Position numbers and translations under genes: made by a program. Positions 33,094 to 40,897 of a DNA stretch of 64,000 nt are shown piece by piece (position 1 is the stretch's first letter; each line of letters begins with the position of its first letter). This stretch comes from Planktothrix rubescens CCAP 1459/22. Lineage in GTDB: Bacteria; Cyanobacteriota; Cyanobacteriia; Cyanobacteriales; Microcoleaceae. Under the pieces are notes generated by a model. It was not told where the DNA came from and did no database searches. It saw nothing but the letters and a program-made list of their open reading frames with translations. Where the stretch lies: positions 2,412,001 to 2,476,000 of the forward strand of contig LR882958.1 in the NCBI GenBank assembly GCA_904830895.1. Reading direction: 5' to 3'.

Positions 33094-34665
33094 ATGTCTC
33101 CTCCTAAAATCTATGCGCCGAATGTTCATTTGTTTGCCTATCAGTTGCGAAAAGAATCTGACCCTCAAAAAGATAATCTCAAAGAACTATTTAAGAAAGG
33201 CGAAAACATCTTAAAAGAATTCGGGATTAATCAAAAAATTCATATCCAAGACAAACCCGGATATCGAGTTGAACTTTCTGCTCAACAAACCGAAGACGAT
33301 GCCTCCATTTTATTTGAAAAATGGTCAGATTCTCCAATCACAGGCATTGCTTATCCTGTCCGAGTTCACGACACTTTTGCCTTAGCATTAAATGTCCGCC
33401 GTCCCGAAAAAAACGAACAGGGAATTAAAACTGCTGACGTAGATATCGACTTTTTTAAACGCTTGCATCCTAGCGAATGCTGGATGCCAAGCAAAGTTAA
33501 CGCTTCTCTAGGTCAAACATTATTGTTAACTCTTTGGTACACTCCAGAGAAAACTTGGCAATTTTGGAACTCAAGAGAAGACCAAAAAAAGCTGCAATCT
33601 TTGGCGGATAAATGCTTGCGAGCTTTTATTCCTGACAAGTTAGAGACTCCTCCATTTTACCGATCGGGTGAACTATTTGGTAGTCCCATTTTTGAGTATG
33701 GAATTCCCGATGAATTAGAAAATTATTGTCACGTTTTAGTTTGGGTATTCGTCACTCCTGAAACCGACACAAAATTACAAGAAGAATATCCTAATTTAGT
33801 TGATATTTTTTGCTATCGTGCTAAAATTATCCAGGCATATAAATTAAGTCGATCTGTCTATAAAGTCCTCTCGCATAGCTATAAAGAAATAAAAGCAGAA
33901 ATAGCTATTGTTGAAAGTTTACCCGATGATAAAACCTTAGATGCGACTAATTTAGAGGAATTAAAAAAGGCACTTAAGCGCATTCCTAGCCTTAATTTTA
34001 GTTACGTTGAGTTCATCAGAGACTTGGATAACTACCGCCTTCCTCTTAAAATCAATCTTCAAAATTATAAAAGAGAGATAAAGCTGTTACAAAAAAAATA
34101 CCCACAAGAAGATTTAAGATTTCTGGAGAATTTCTCAGACGAAAATGCTCATATTTTTGAAGAGCAAATTCAAGCAGATTTGGACTATTTTGCAAAGGGA
34201 TCGGATTTACTAGAAAAAGCCTTAGATGCTATCCGAGGAAGAGTGGAAATAGAGCAAGCAGAGAGCGATCGCAACCTCCAAAAAACCATCCAATCCGTAG
34301 GCTTTGGCATAGGTGCAGCAGGCGTAGTCGCAACTAGCGCCCCCTATTGGATCGACCAGAATCCAGAGAAAATAAACATTGACAAACCTTTTACCTCTAC
34401 TTCTCTAAATACTTTCACAGCTGTTATCCTTTTTAGCTTCATAGCGGGGTTAGGTGCATGGGGTATCGCTTCTGGGTGGATGTACCGCAAAAGCTTCATA
34501 GCGGGAGTGAAAGGTAGGTTGTCAGGAGGAATTGGTAATAATAAAACTCAGGTTAGCTTACCCAGTTCTCCAGGTCAACCAATTAATACCATTTCCCAGG
34601 AACCGGAAGCGGCGACAAATACGACTGAAACGAAGCGCGAAGATTCTGCACGTCCGCATCAATGA
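33094..34665 (+). CDS. Two-TM partner of the TPR-CHAT protease (locus 1), CATRA-like
   Basis: A 523-residue protein. The N-terminal half (about 1-260) is an alpha/beta domain with blocks YPVRVHDTFAL, ASLGQTLLL, LADKCLRAF, GELFGSPIFEY, CHVLVWVF and FCYRAKII. A coiled-coil region (about 265-395) follows, then two membrane helices (about 402-421 and 445-468) and a polar tail. The same blocks occur in the protein at 61541-62995, also downstream of a TPR-CHAT gene, so the pair is functional. Topology recalls CorA (soluble domain, long helix, two C-terminal helices) but no GMN motif is seen. I suspect a membrane-permeabilising effector controlled by the protease. Confidence 0.8.
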   Translation: MSPPKIYAPNVHLFAYQLRKESDPQKDNLKELFKKGENILKEFGINQKIHIQDKPGYRVELSAQQTEDDASILFEKWSDSPITGIAYPVRVHDTFALALNVRRPEKNEQGIKTADVDIDFFKRLHPSECWMPSKVNASLGQTLLLTLWYTPEKTWQFWNSREDQKKLQSLADKCLRAFIPDKLETPPFYRSGELFGSPIFEYGIPDELENYCHVLVWVFVTPETDTKLQEEYPNLVDIFCYRAKIIQAYKLSRSVYKVLSHSYKEIKAEIAIVESLPDDKTLDATNLEELKKALKRIPSLNFSYVEFIRDLDNYRLPLKINLQNYKREIKLLQKKYPQEDLRFLENFSDENAHIFEEQIQADLDYFAKGSDLLEKALDAIRGRVEIEQAESDRNLQKTIQSVGFGIGAAGVVATSAPYWIDQNPEKINIDKPFTSTSLNTFTAVILFSFIAGLGAWGIASGWMYRKSFIAGVKGRLSGGIGNNKTQVSLPSSPGQPINTISQEPEAATNTTETKREDSARPHQ

Positions 34666-34803
34666 AACTCTAATTTTGCCGTATTCTGTATAAATCTGAA
34701 TCAAGACATTTGTTGATCCAACTTAAGTAAGGCTTGAATTCGAGCTTCCGTTGGTGGATGAGTTGAAAATAAACTAGCCATGGTTTGTCCTGAAAAACTA
34801 TTC

Positions 34804-36144
34804 TTGACATCCGCCCCGGCGTGAACGCACGGGGATTCCATCTATTTAAGCAGATCAAAAATTGATAGCTGCTCAAATACTGGATGGGTTGACGCTTCGC
34901 GGGCTACAGCTACCGCCAAGGGTAGTCTTACGTCTGCCTCCACGTCCGTTTGAAGTCTCCGAAAGCCCTCCGGCGACTAAAATATTTACTGCGGCATTAA
35001 CATCACGATCGTGAGATGTACCGCAATTTAAACAAGTCCACTCTCTAATATTTAACTCTTTTTTACCACCACGAAAACCACAGCAAGAGCAAGTTTGAGA
35101 AGTAGGAATCCATCTATCGATGACACGAAAATCCCGCCCGTACATAACTGACTTAGCTTCTAACATAGTTCTAAAACTACGCCAACCTAAATCGGAAATT
35201 GCACGGGATAGTTTTCGGTTTTTAATCATCCCTGACACATTTAAATCTTCCAAGACTATTGTTTGATTTTCACGAATAATCTGAGTTGAAAGTTTGTGTA
35301 AAAAATCGTTTCGGGTATCAGAAACTTTAGCGTGAAGTTTAGCTAATTTCTTTCTAGCAACTTCTCTTCTTTTACTCCCTTTCTGTTTCCTTGACAAATT
35401 ACGCTGTAATTTCCTTAAACGCTTTAATTGTTTCTTCAAAGGTTTAGGTGATTTAACTTTTTCACCGTTGCTTAATGTAGCAAAATCAGTGATACCTAAA
35501 TCAATTCCTACTGAATTTTGGTTTTCAGGTAATTGTTGAGGATTAAATTCAACGACAAAGCTGACAAAATACCTATCAGCACTATCTTTGATTAAGGTAG
35601 CACTAGAAGGAACTGCGGGTAATTCCCTACTCCAGATTACTTGAATATCACCTATTTTAGCCAGGTGAATGTAATTAGAGTTAGGATAGAGTTTAAACCC
35701 ATTGTCGGTAAATCTAGCTGATTGCTTAGATTTACGTTTTTTAAACTTAGGGGGTTTAACTTTCTTGCCTTTTCTCTGTCCTTTACAGGATTTAAAAAAG
35801 TTAGAATAAGCCTGCTCCAAATCTCTCAAAGACTGTTGCAAGGGAACCGAGGAAACTTCTGTTAACCATTCTTTTTCCTCGGTTTTCTTGAGTTCTGTAA
35901 GTCTTTTAGAGAGTTCACCACTAGAAGGTTTTTTGTTACCCGCACGGTATTGTTCTTGGCAGTAAGCTAAGGCATCGTTAAAAACCACACGACAACAACC
36001 GAACAATTGAGACATTAGCCTCTTTTGTTGGTCTGTTGGGTAGATTCTATATTGATACCTTAACTTCATTGTTTTTGTTGTTTACGATCACTTCTTTAGT
36101 ATACTCTAAAATAGAATAAAAAGCCGTCGTGGAACGACGGGGTT
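34804..36144 (-). mobile_element. IS200/IS605-type element carrying only tnpB, inside htpX
   Basis: The right end reads GTCAA on the minus strand (complement 34804-34808), the same as in the element at 26801-28171. The left end is placed after TTTAA (complement 36145-36149) because that gives frame restoration of htpX; it could be shifted by three bases. A left-end hairpin ccgtcgttccacgacgg lies at 36124-36140. No tnpA, no target duplication. Confidence 0.8.
34873..36069 (-). CDS. tnpB: TnpB, RNA-guided nuclease-like transposon protein
   Basis: A 398-residue TnpB. RuvC-like acidic residues in VGIDLGITDF (about 190), IVLEDLNVSGM (about 275) and HDRDVNAAVNIL (about 360). The zinc ribbon is complete (CSCCGFRGG and CLNCGTSHD). 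It starts MKLRYQYRIYPTDQQ, typical of the family. It differs clearly from the TnpB at 26934 and has its own element ends, so the two insertions were independent events. Likely intact as a nuclease. Confidence 0.93.
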   Translation of the reverse strand: MKLRYQYRIYPTDQQKRLMSQLFGCCRVVFNDALAYCQEQYRAGNKKPSSGELSKRLTELKKTEEKEWLTEVSSVPLQQSLRDLEQAYSNFFKSCKGQRKGKKVKPPKFKKRKSKQSARFTDNGFKLYPNSNYIHLAKIGDIQVIWSRELPAVPSSATLIKDSADRYFVSFVVEFNPQQLPENQNSVGIDLGITDFATLSNGEKVKSPKPLKKQLKRLRKLQRNLSRKQKGSKRREVARKKLAKLHAKVSDTRNDFLHKLSTQIIRENQTIVLEDLNVSGMIKNRKLSRAISDLGWRSFRTMLEAKSVMYGRDFRVIDRWIPTSQTCSCCGFRGGKKELNIREWTCLNCGTSHDRDVNAAVNILVAGGLSETSNGRGGRRKTTLGGSCSPRSVNPSSI

Positions 36145-37074
36145 TTAAACCCAAAATTTCTGATAATTAATAGAGCTTCAAAAGCGGGATTTCCTTCAAT
36201 GGGAATTTGTCTGGCCGTAGCATCTAACCGTTGTAACGCTCTGGCTAAAGCTTTAGGATTTCCGGTTAATTTAGCCGCCCGCGCATCGGCGGAAAATTCG
36301 CGAGTTCGAGAAATAGCTAATTGAATCACAGTAGCAGCCATAGGAGCTAGAATTATTGTTAATAATAATCCTATGGGATTTCCCCCTTGATTCCGATTCC
36401 GTGAACCTCCAAACCACATCGAATAACTGGCAAATTGAGCGAGTCCAGAAATAGCTCCCGCGATGGTTGCAGCTATCGCTTGGGTGAGGGTATCTCGATT
36501 TTGAACATGGCTTAATTCATGGGCAATGACGCCTTCTAATTCATCTTCGGGTAACAGATTCATAATTCCTTCGGTGACAGCAACAGCAGCGTTTTTGGGA
36601 TTTCGACCTGTGGCGAAGGCATTGGCCGCCGGAGTCGGGACGATATAAACTCCGGGTACGGGTAAATTGGCGCGATCGCATAATCGTTGTACCATCGCAT
36701 ATAATCCTGGGGCCTGTTCGGGGGTAACGGGTTGGGCATTATAGGCTTTGAGGGCAATTTGATCGGAAAAATACCAGCTTCCTAAATTGGTTATCGCGGC
36801 TAATACGATACCCACCAATAGACCGCCAGTTCCGCCAATCACCCAATAGCTAATCATAACTAAAAGGGCACTTAATAATCCTAGTAAAGCAACGGTTTTA
36901 AATAGATTCATGGCAATTTTTCTCCGGTGTAACTGTTGGTTTTGAGTTCTATTATAGTCCTAAATGTGTTAAGGATAGGGGGAATATCACCCAAAATAAT
37001 AGGTTTTACGGAATTCTTGAGAATCGAGTTGTTATACTAAACAAGAATAATTTCATCAGAAACCTGAAAACATC

Positions 37075-37734
37075 ATGCGAGAAATGTTAGCAAATACACT
37101 GGAGATATTTGACCGACACAGTGGTTGGATTATTTGGAATCTGTTCCTGGCATTTATTCCTTGGGCTTTGAGTTTTTGGTTATTTCGCAGAAAAGTGATG
37201 ACTCGAAATTGGGGTTGGTGGATGATCTATATTATTTTTATTGCTTTCTTACCCAATGCTCCCTATCTACTCACAGATATTATTCATTTAATTCGGATTA
37301 TTCAGGCTGGGTATTCGGTTTGGGTAATTACCTTAATTTTTATTCCACTCCATGTTTTTGCAATTATGGCGGGTTTACAATTCTATGTTTTATCGTTAAT
37401 TAATCAAGGGCATTATTTAAAAAGGCAAGGGGTGAAACAATATATTTTTGCTGCGGAAATCATGACTCATCTTTTATGTGCGATTGGGGTTTATTTGGGA
37501 AGATTTAGACGGTTTAATAGTTGGGATTTGGTGACTCAACCCGATGTGGTTTTCTTGCAAACTTTAGATGATTTAACCGATAAAAAACCTTTGTTTGTGG
37601 TAATTATTACCTTTTTATTCATTACAATATCCTATACATTAATGAAGCAAGTTACCCTGGGATTAATTCTTCAGTTAAAACGAATTTATTCAGGATTAGA
37701 TGAATTAGACTCGGATGAATTTCCCCAAAGGTAA
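37075..37734 (+). CDS. DUF1361-family integral membrane protein
   Basis: A 219-residue protein with five or six membrane helices and the DUF1361 blocks IIWNLFLAFIPWALSFWLF, FLPNAPYLLTDIIHL and GVYLGRFRRFNSWDL. Members are widespread in cyanobacteria and Firmicutes with unknown function. The gene is monocistronic between htpX and a convergent leucine-rich repeat gene. The start at 37075 lies directly after an AT-rich region; GCGAGAAATG gives no strong ribosome site. Confidence 0.85.
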   Translation: MREMLANTLEIFDRHSGWIIWNLFLAFIPWALSFWLFRRKVMTRNWGWWMIYIIFIAFLPNAPYLLTDIIHLIRIIQAGYSVWVITLIFIPLHVFAIMAGLQFYVLSLINQGHYLKRQGVKQYIFAAEIMTHLLCAIGVYLGRFRRFNSWDLVTQPDVVFLQTLDDLTDKKPLFVVIITFLFITISYTLMKQVTLGLILQLKRIYSGLDELDSDEFPQR

Positions 37735-37741
37735 ATCGGAA

Positions 37742-38407
37742 TTAAGTATCAAATCGACAAATATATTTAGGATTAATCGGACATTCAGTTGATGTTAGAG
37801 GATTATTTTGAACAAACAAAAAACGAATTTTATTCAAGGATTTTAATGGTGTAATATCAACCACTTGATTATTATTGAGATTGATTTCACTGACAACCTT
37901 TAAATTTTGAAGTGGTGAAACATCAGAAATTTGATTATAGCTGAGATTAATTCGGATTAATTTAGTTAAGGATTTTAAGGGACTAATATCCGTAATTTTG
38001 TTATAACTTAAATCCAATTCTTCTAAATTAGTCAAACTTTGTAAGGGAGTCAGATCAGAAATATGATTATTTCTTAATTTCAAGACAGTGATCTGGGTTA
38101 ATCCTTGTAATGGACTTAAATCCGAGAGGAGAAATGTACTTAAATCTAGCATTTTTTGTTCCGCCATCATTTGATTGGCGCGATCGCAATTTGAAGTTCC
38201 CACTTTCTGCAATAAAACATCAAGGGTTCTTTTTGCCTCTGGTGACAATTGCTGACGATTCAAACACCAATCTTGAAAGGTTTTAAAGGTCTGGGAATTC
38301 GCCTCTGATTGGGCTAAACTTGCCTGGGGTAAACCCAAAACCATTAACATTAATAAAAATTTCCCGACTTTCTGTGGAATTGTCCTTTTTGTCAAGGGTT
38401 TGTTCAT
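37742..38407 (-). CDS. Secreted leucine-rich repeat protein (internalin-like)
   Basis: A 221-residue protein from ATG 38407 (MNKPLTKRT, GAGG 13 bases upstream). It has a signal peptide (about 14-33, ending near SLAQ). An N-terminal helical cap (EANSQTFKTFQDWCLNRQQLSPEA) precedes about five 22-residue LRRs of the internalin kind (LEELDLSYNKITDISPLKSLT). It ends in a short cysteine-bearing cap. The protein probably binds a partner outside the inner membrane. A longer frame opens at 38479. Convergent with the DUF1361 gene, seven bases apart. Confidence 0.85.
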   Translation of the reverse strand: MNKPLTKRTIPQKVGKFLLMLMVLGLPQASLAQSEANSQTFKTFQDWCLNRQQLSPEAKRTLDVLLQKVGTSNCDRANQMMAEQKMLDLSTFLLSDLSPLQGLTQITVLKLRNNHISDLTPLQSLTNLEELDLSYNKITDISPLKSLTKLIRINLSYNQISDVSPLQNLKVVSEINLNNNQVVDITPLKSLNKIRFLFVQNNPLTSTECPINPKYICRFDT

Positions 38408-38510
38408 CCTGATAAATCCTCGGTGAATAATTGTGGTAGAATAGTACAAGTTACTTTTTAACTCTAGTATTGACGACACGATAGCTCTTTGTTCCTCAAC
38501 TTCTAAACTA

Positions 38511-39869
38511 ATGAGTATTCGGGGTATTGACGTTTCAGATTACCAGCCTATAGTAGATTGGCAAGCCGTTGCCCGTTCTGGGATTTCCTTTGCTGTGATT
38601 AAATCAACAGAAGGAGAAAGCTTTGTTTGTAAAGTTTTCCCCAGCTATTGGGAACAAACAAAAGCCAACGGTTTAATTCGGGGTGCTTATCATTTTTTTA
38701 AGCCTGATAGTGATCCGATTAAACAAGCCTATCATTTTCTGAAAATTGTTAAACTTCAAGATGGAGATCTGCCTCCGGTCTTGGATATTGAAACCATGGG
38801 AACCGTAGATGCCAAAACCCTCTGTGATCGAGCCGCACAGTGGATTGATGTGATTGAAAAGGAAACGGGTTTTCGTCCGATTATTTATACTTATCCTGGG
38901 TTTTGGCAAAAACTTAATACTACTCGTTTTTCCGATTATCCTCTGTGGATTGCCCATTATACCACGGCCGAACAACCAATTATTCCTGGCGGTTGGAAAA
39001 CCTGGGTATTTTGGCAATTTACAGATCAGGGCCAAGTTGATGGAATTAGTGGGGGTGTGGATGTTAATTTATTTGAAAGTATTCGCAGAGGGGATAAGGG
39101 AACAAAAGTTGAAAAGATTCAAAACCTGCTAAAAAATCAAGGTCATGATCCAGGAATTATTGATGGGAGTTTTGGCAATGGTACGGAAACTGCTTTAATC
39201 AAATTTCAACAAAAAAAACAGTTACAAGCGGATGGAGTCGCGGGGTTAAAAACCTGGACGGCGTTGATGGGGCCCTCCGATTCTTTTGTTCTACCTGTGG
39301 GAAGTGTCGAACCTACGCCTGTACCTACACCTGTACCTACGTCTGTACCAACGCCTGTACCAACGCCTGTACCTACACCTGTACCTACGCCTGTACCTAC
39401 ACCTGTACCTACACCTGTACCCACACCAGAACCCGCGCCTATTCCCAGTATTGAACTGATTGATATTTGTAAAGTTTATAAAGGAACTCCCAATCAGGAT
39501 CAAGTGCTAACATGGTTCGAGCCACAAATTCCCCAGACTATATTATTAGAATTTTCTAAACTCTGGAGAAACCAAACAAAGGTTCCAACTGTTTCTGTAA
39601 AGTTCATTAATGTTTGCAAATATTATCGAGGTTTGCCTAATCAAGATCAAGCCTTGCGTTGGTTACAAGAGAAAATTTCACCTACCCTCTTAAGTGAATT
39701 AGCTCAAAAATGGAATCAACAAACTTTACCACCACCTAGTATTAAATTAGAGGATGTCTGTAAATACTATAAGGGTTTACCCGGCCAGGTAAAGGCATTA
39801 GAATGGTTACAAAGTCAAATTCCTCCGGCTACCTTAGATGAATTTGTCAGACAGTGGAGAAAACCCTAA
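38511..39869 (+). CDS. GH25 lysozyme with peptidoglycan-binding domain and triple C-terminal repeat
   Basis: A 452-residue protein. Residues 1-195 are a GH25 muramidase (GIDVSDYQPIVDW at the start, catalytic region VLDIETMG at about 100, WVFWQFTDQG). A PG_binding_1 domain follows (200-258, KIQNLLKNQGHDPGIIDG). A Pro-Thr-Val repeat linker is next, then three 42-46-residue repeats (ICKVYKGTPNQDQVLTWF, VCKYYRGLPNQDQALRWL, VCKYYKGLPGQVKALEWL). No signal peptide, so secretion may be by lysis, holin or a non-classical route. The repeats occur in cyanobacterial proteins; their ligand is unknown. Confidence 0.9.
   Translation: MSIRGIDVSDYQPIVDWQAVARSGISFAVIKSTEGESFVCKVFPSYWEQTKANGLIRGAYHFFKPDSDPIKQAYHFLKIVKLQDGDLPPVLDIETMGTVDAKTLCDRAAQWIDVIEKETGFRPIIYTYPGFWQKLNTTRFSDYPLWIAHYTTAEQPIIPGGWKTWVFWQFTDQGQVDGISGGVDVNLFESIRRGDKGTKVEKIQNLLKNQGHDPGIIDGSFGNGTETALIKFQQKKQLQADGVAGLKTWTALMGPSDSFVLPVGSVEPTPVPTPVPTSVPTPVPTPVPTPVPTPVPTPVPTPVPTPEPAPIPSIELIDICKVYKGTPNQDQVLTWFEPQIPQTILLEFSKLWRNQTKVPTVSVKFINVCKYYRGLPNQDQALRWLQEKISPTLLSELAQKWNQQTLPPPSIKLEDVCKYYKGLPGQVKALEWLQSQIPPATLDEFVRQWRKP
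39303..39432. repeat. Tandem ccTacacctgta repeat encoding a Pro-Thr-Val linker
   Basis: About ten copies of a 12-base unit (cctgtacctaca and variants) encode PVPT repeats in the lysozyme linker. The regular period makes long open frames in antisense, which are not genes. Confidence 0.9.
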
Positions 39870-39892
39870 ATCAGTCATCAGTTAAGTAGTTG

Positions 39893-40018
39893 CACAAAAT
39901 AAATTACCTAGTTGAGAGAGGGAACACCGGAACAGCCCCCCCAAACCCCCCGTGCACGGGGGGCTAGGGGGGGAGGGCCAGGGTAGAGGATGTGTAATTA
40001 ATTTTGTTTAGGTACTTA
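39893..40018. mobile_element. MITE-like element, family 1, copy B
   Basis: A 126-base element with ends taagtagttgcacaaaataa and ttaattttgtttaggtactta, nearly the same as copy A at 11939-12061. It is flanked by a TCAGT direct repeat (39888-39892 and 40019-40023), a likely target duplication. The core carries an extra accgg and the full ggggggctagggggggaggg segment. It lies between the lysozyme gene and the Vat-like gene. Confidence 0.8.
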
Positions 40019-40176
40019 TCAGTTATCAGTTATTAAAAACCATTGCCCACCTTAAAAACTCCCTAGATTCCCAAGAGCGATCGCACTTCAATCTCCCCTT
40101 AAACTTAATATAATTAAGCAAGCTATCTTATTACAAAAACTGGGTTGTTGTATAGCAACCGCCAAGGCCCCATTCT

Positions 40177-40851
40177 TTACTCAGAGTCAAAAGCCCGACG
40201 TAACGCCTCAATATCCGCCCCACAAATAGCGTGAAGATGGCGAGTAATTTTCTGAATATCCCAATCCCACCATCGGATATTTAATAGGTCTTCAATCATA
40301 GAATCTTCAAACCGTTTACGAATTTCTTGGGCGGGATTTCCCCCCACAATCCTATAGGAAGGAACATCACGGGTAACAACCGATTGAGCCCCAATAATCG
40401 CCCCATCTCTAATATTAATACCGGGCATAATTGTAGCCCCATATCCGATCCAAACATCATTACCAATCACCGTATTTCTTTTAAACGGCCAAGAATCAGG
40501 CATGGCAGATTCCCAACCATTTCCAAATACAGGAAAAGGATAATTTGTCAACCAATCTGTGCGATGATTGCCGCCATTCATGATAAATTTAACATCGGAA
40601 GCAATGGAACAAAATTTACCAATAATTAATTGATCTCCGATAAAGTCAAAATGGTATAAAACATTCTTTTCAAAGTTTTCTGGGTTCTCGAAATCATCAT
40701 AATAAGTATAATCCCCGACAATAATATTCGGATTTTTAATGATTGTTTTCAGATAGACTAATCGAGTTTGTTCGGGGATGGGATAACGGGTTTGAGGAGA
40801 GGGGCCGTAATTCATGATCTTTTGAGGAAATAGTGTTAGCATTTTGATCAT
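40177..40851 (-). CDS. Vat-like xenobiotic O-acetyltransferase
   Basis: A 224-residue left-handed beta-helix acetyltransferase with close similarity to the streptogramin A acetyltransferases VatA-VatE: VGDYTYYDDFENPENFEKNV, FIMNGGNHRTDWL (catalytic His), VIGNDVWIGYGATIMPG and YRIVGGNPAQEIRKRF. The family acetylates hydroxyls of antibiotics or small molecules using acetyl-CoA. In cyanobacteria these are chromosomal and their natural substrate is unknown. The start could be the internal MNYGPSPQTRYP (40815). It is divergent from the P450 gene, 46 bases apart. Confidence 0.88.
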   Translation of the reverse strand: MIKMLTLFPQKIMNYGPSPQTRYPIPEQTRLVYLKTIIKNPNIIVGDYTYYDDFENPENFEKNVLYHFDFIGDQLIIGKFCSIASDVKFIMNGGNHRTDWLTNYPFPVFGNGWESAMPDSWPFKRNTVIGNDVWIGYGATIMPGINIRDGAIIGAQSVVTRDVPSYRIVGGNPAQEIRKRFEDSMIEDLLNIRWWDWDIQKITRHLHAICGADIEALRRAFDSE

Positions 40852-40897
40852 TACTCAATCCTATCATTTCAATTCCAGTTAAGCAATTACCCTGACA

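Larger units (their letters stand above)
34701..36911 (-). pseudogene. htpX: htpX split by an IS200/IS605-type element
   Basis: The 5' part (36911 to about 36145) encodes the membrane metalloprotease HtpX: four membrane segments, the zinc site VIAHELSHVQN and the third ligand in SRTREFSADARAAKL. The 3' part (34803-34701) reads NSFSGQTMASLFSTHPPTEARIQAL to a TGA stop, the conserved HtpX C-terminus. Removing 34804-36144 restores a 289-residue frame, the usual family length. As it stands, a 271-residue protein with an IS-derived tail (ending FLFYFRVY, stop at 36096) could be made. HtpX degrades damaged membrane proteins under stress. Whether the truncated form works is unknown. Confidence 0.88.

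Noticed and set aside
33094-34665. CorA magnesium channel
   Set aside because: The topology is similar (soluble domain, long helices, two C-terminal TM), but no GMN motif lies between the helices and the N-terminal blocks are specific to the CHAT-linked family.
39206-39503. Long antisense ORFs made of Gly-Thr-Gly-Val or Arg-Tyr repeats
   Set aside because: They are shadows of the tandem repeat that encodes the Pro-Thr-Val linker of the lysozyme on the plus strand.
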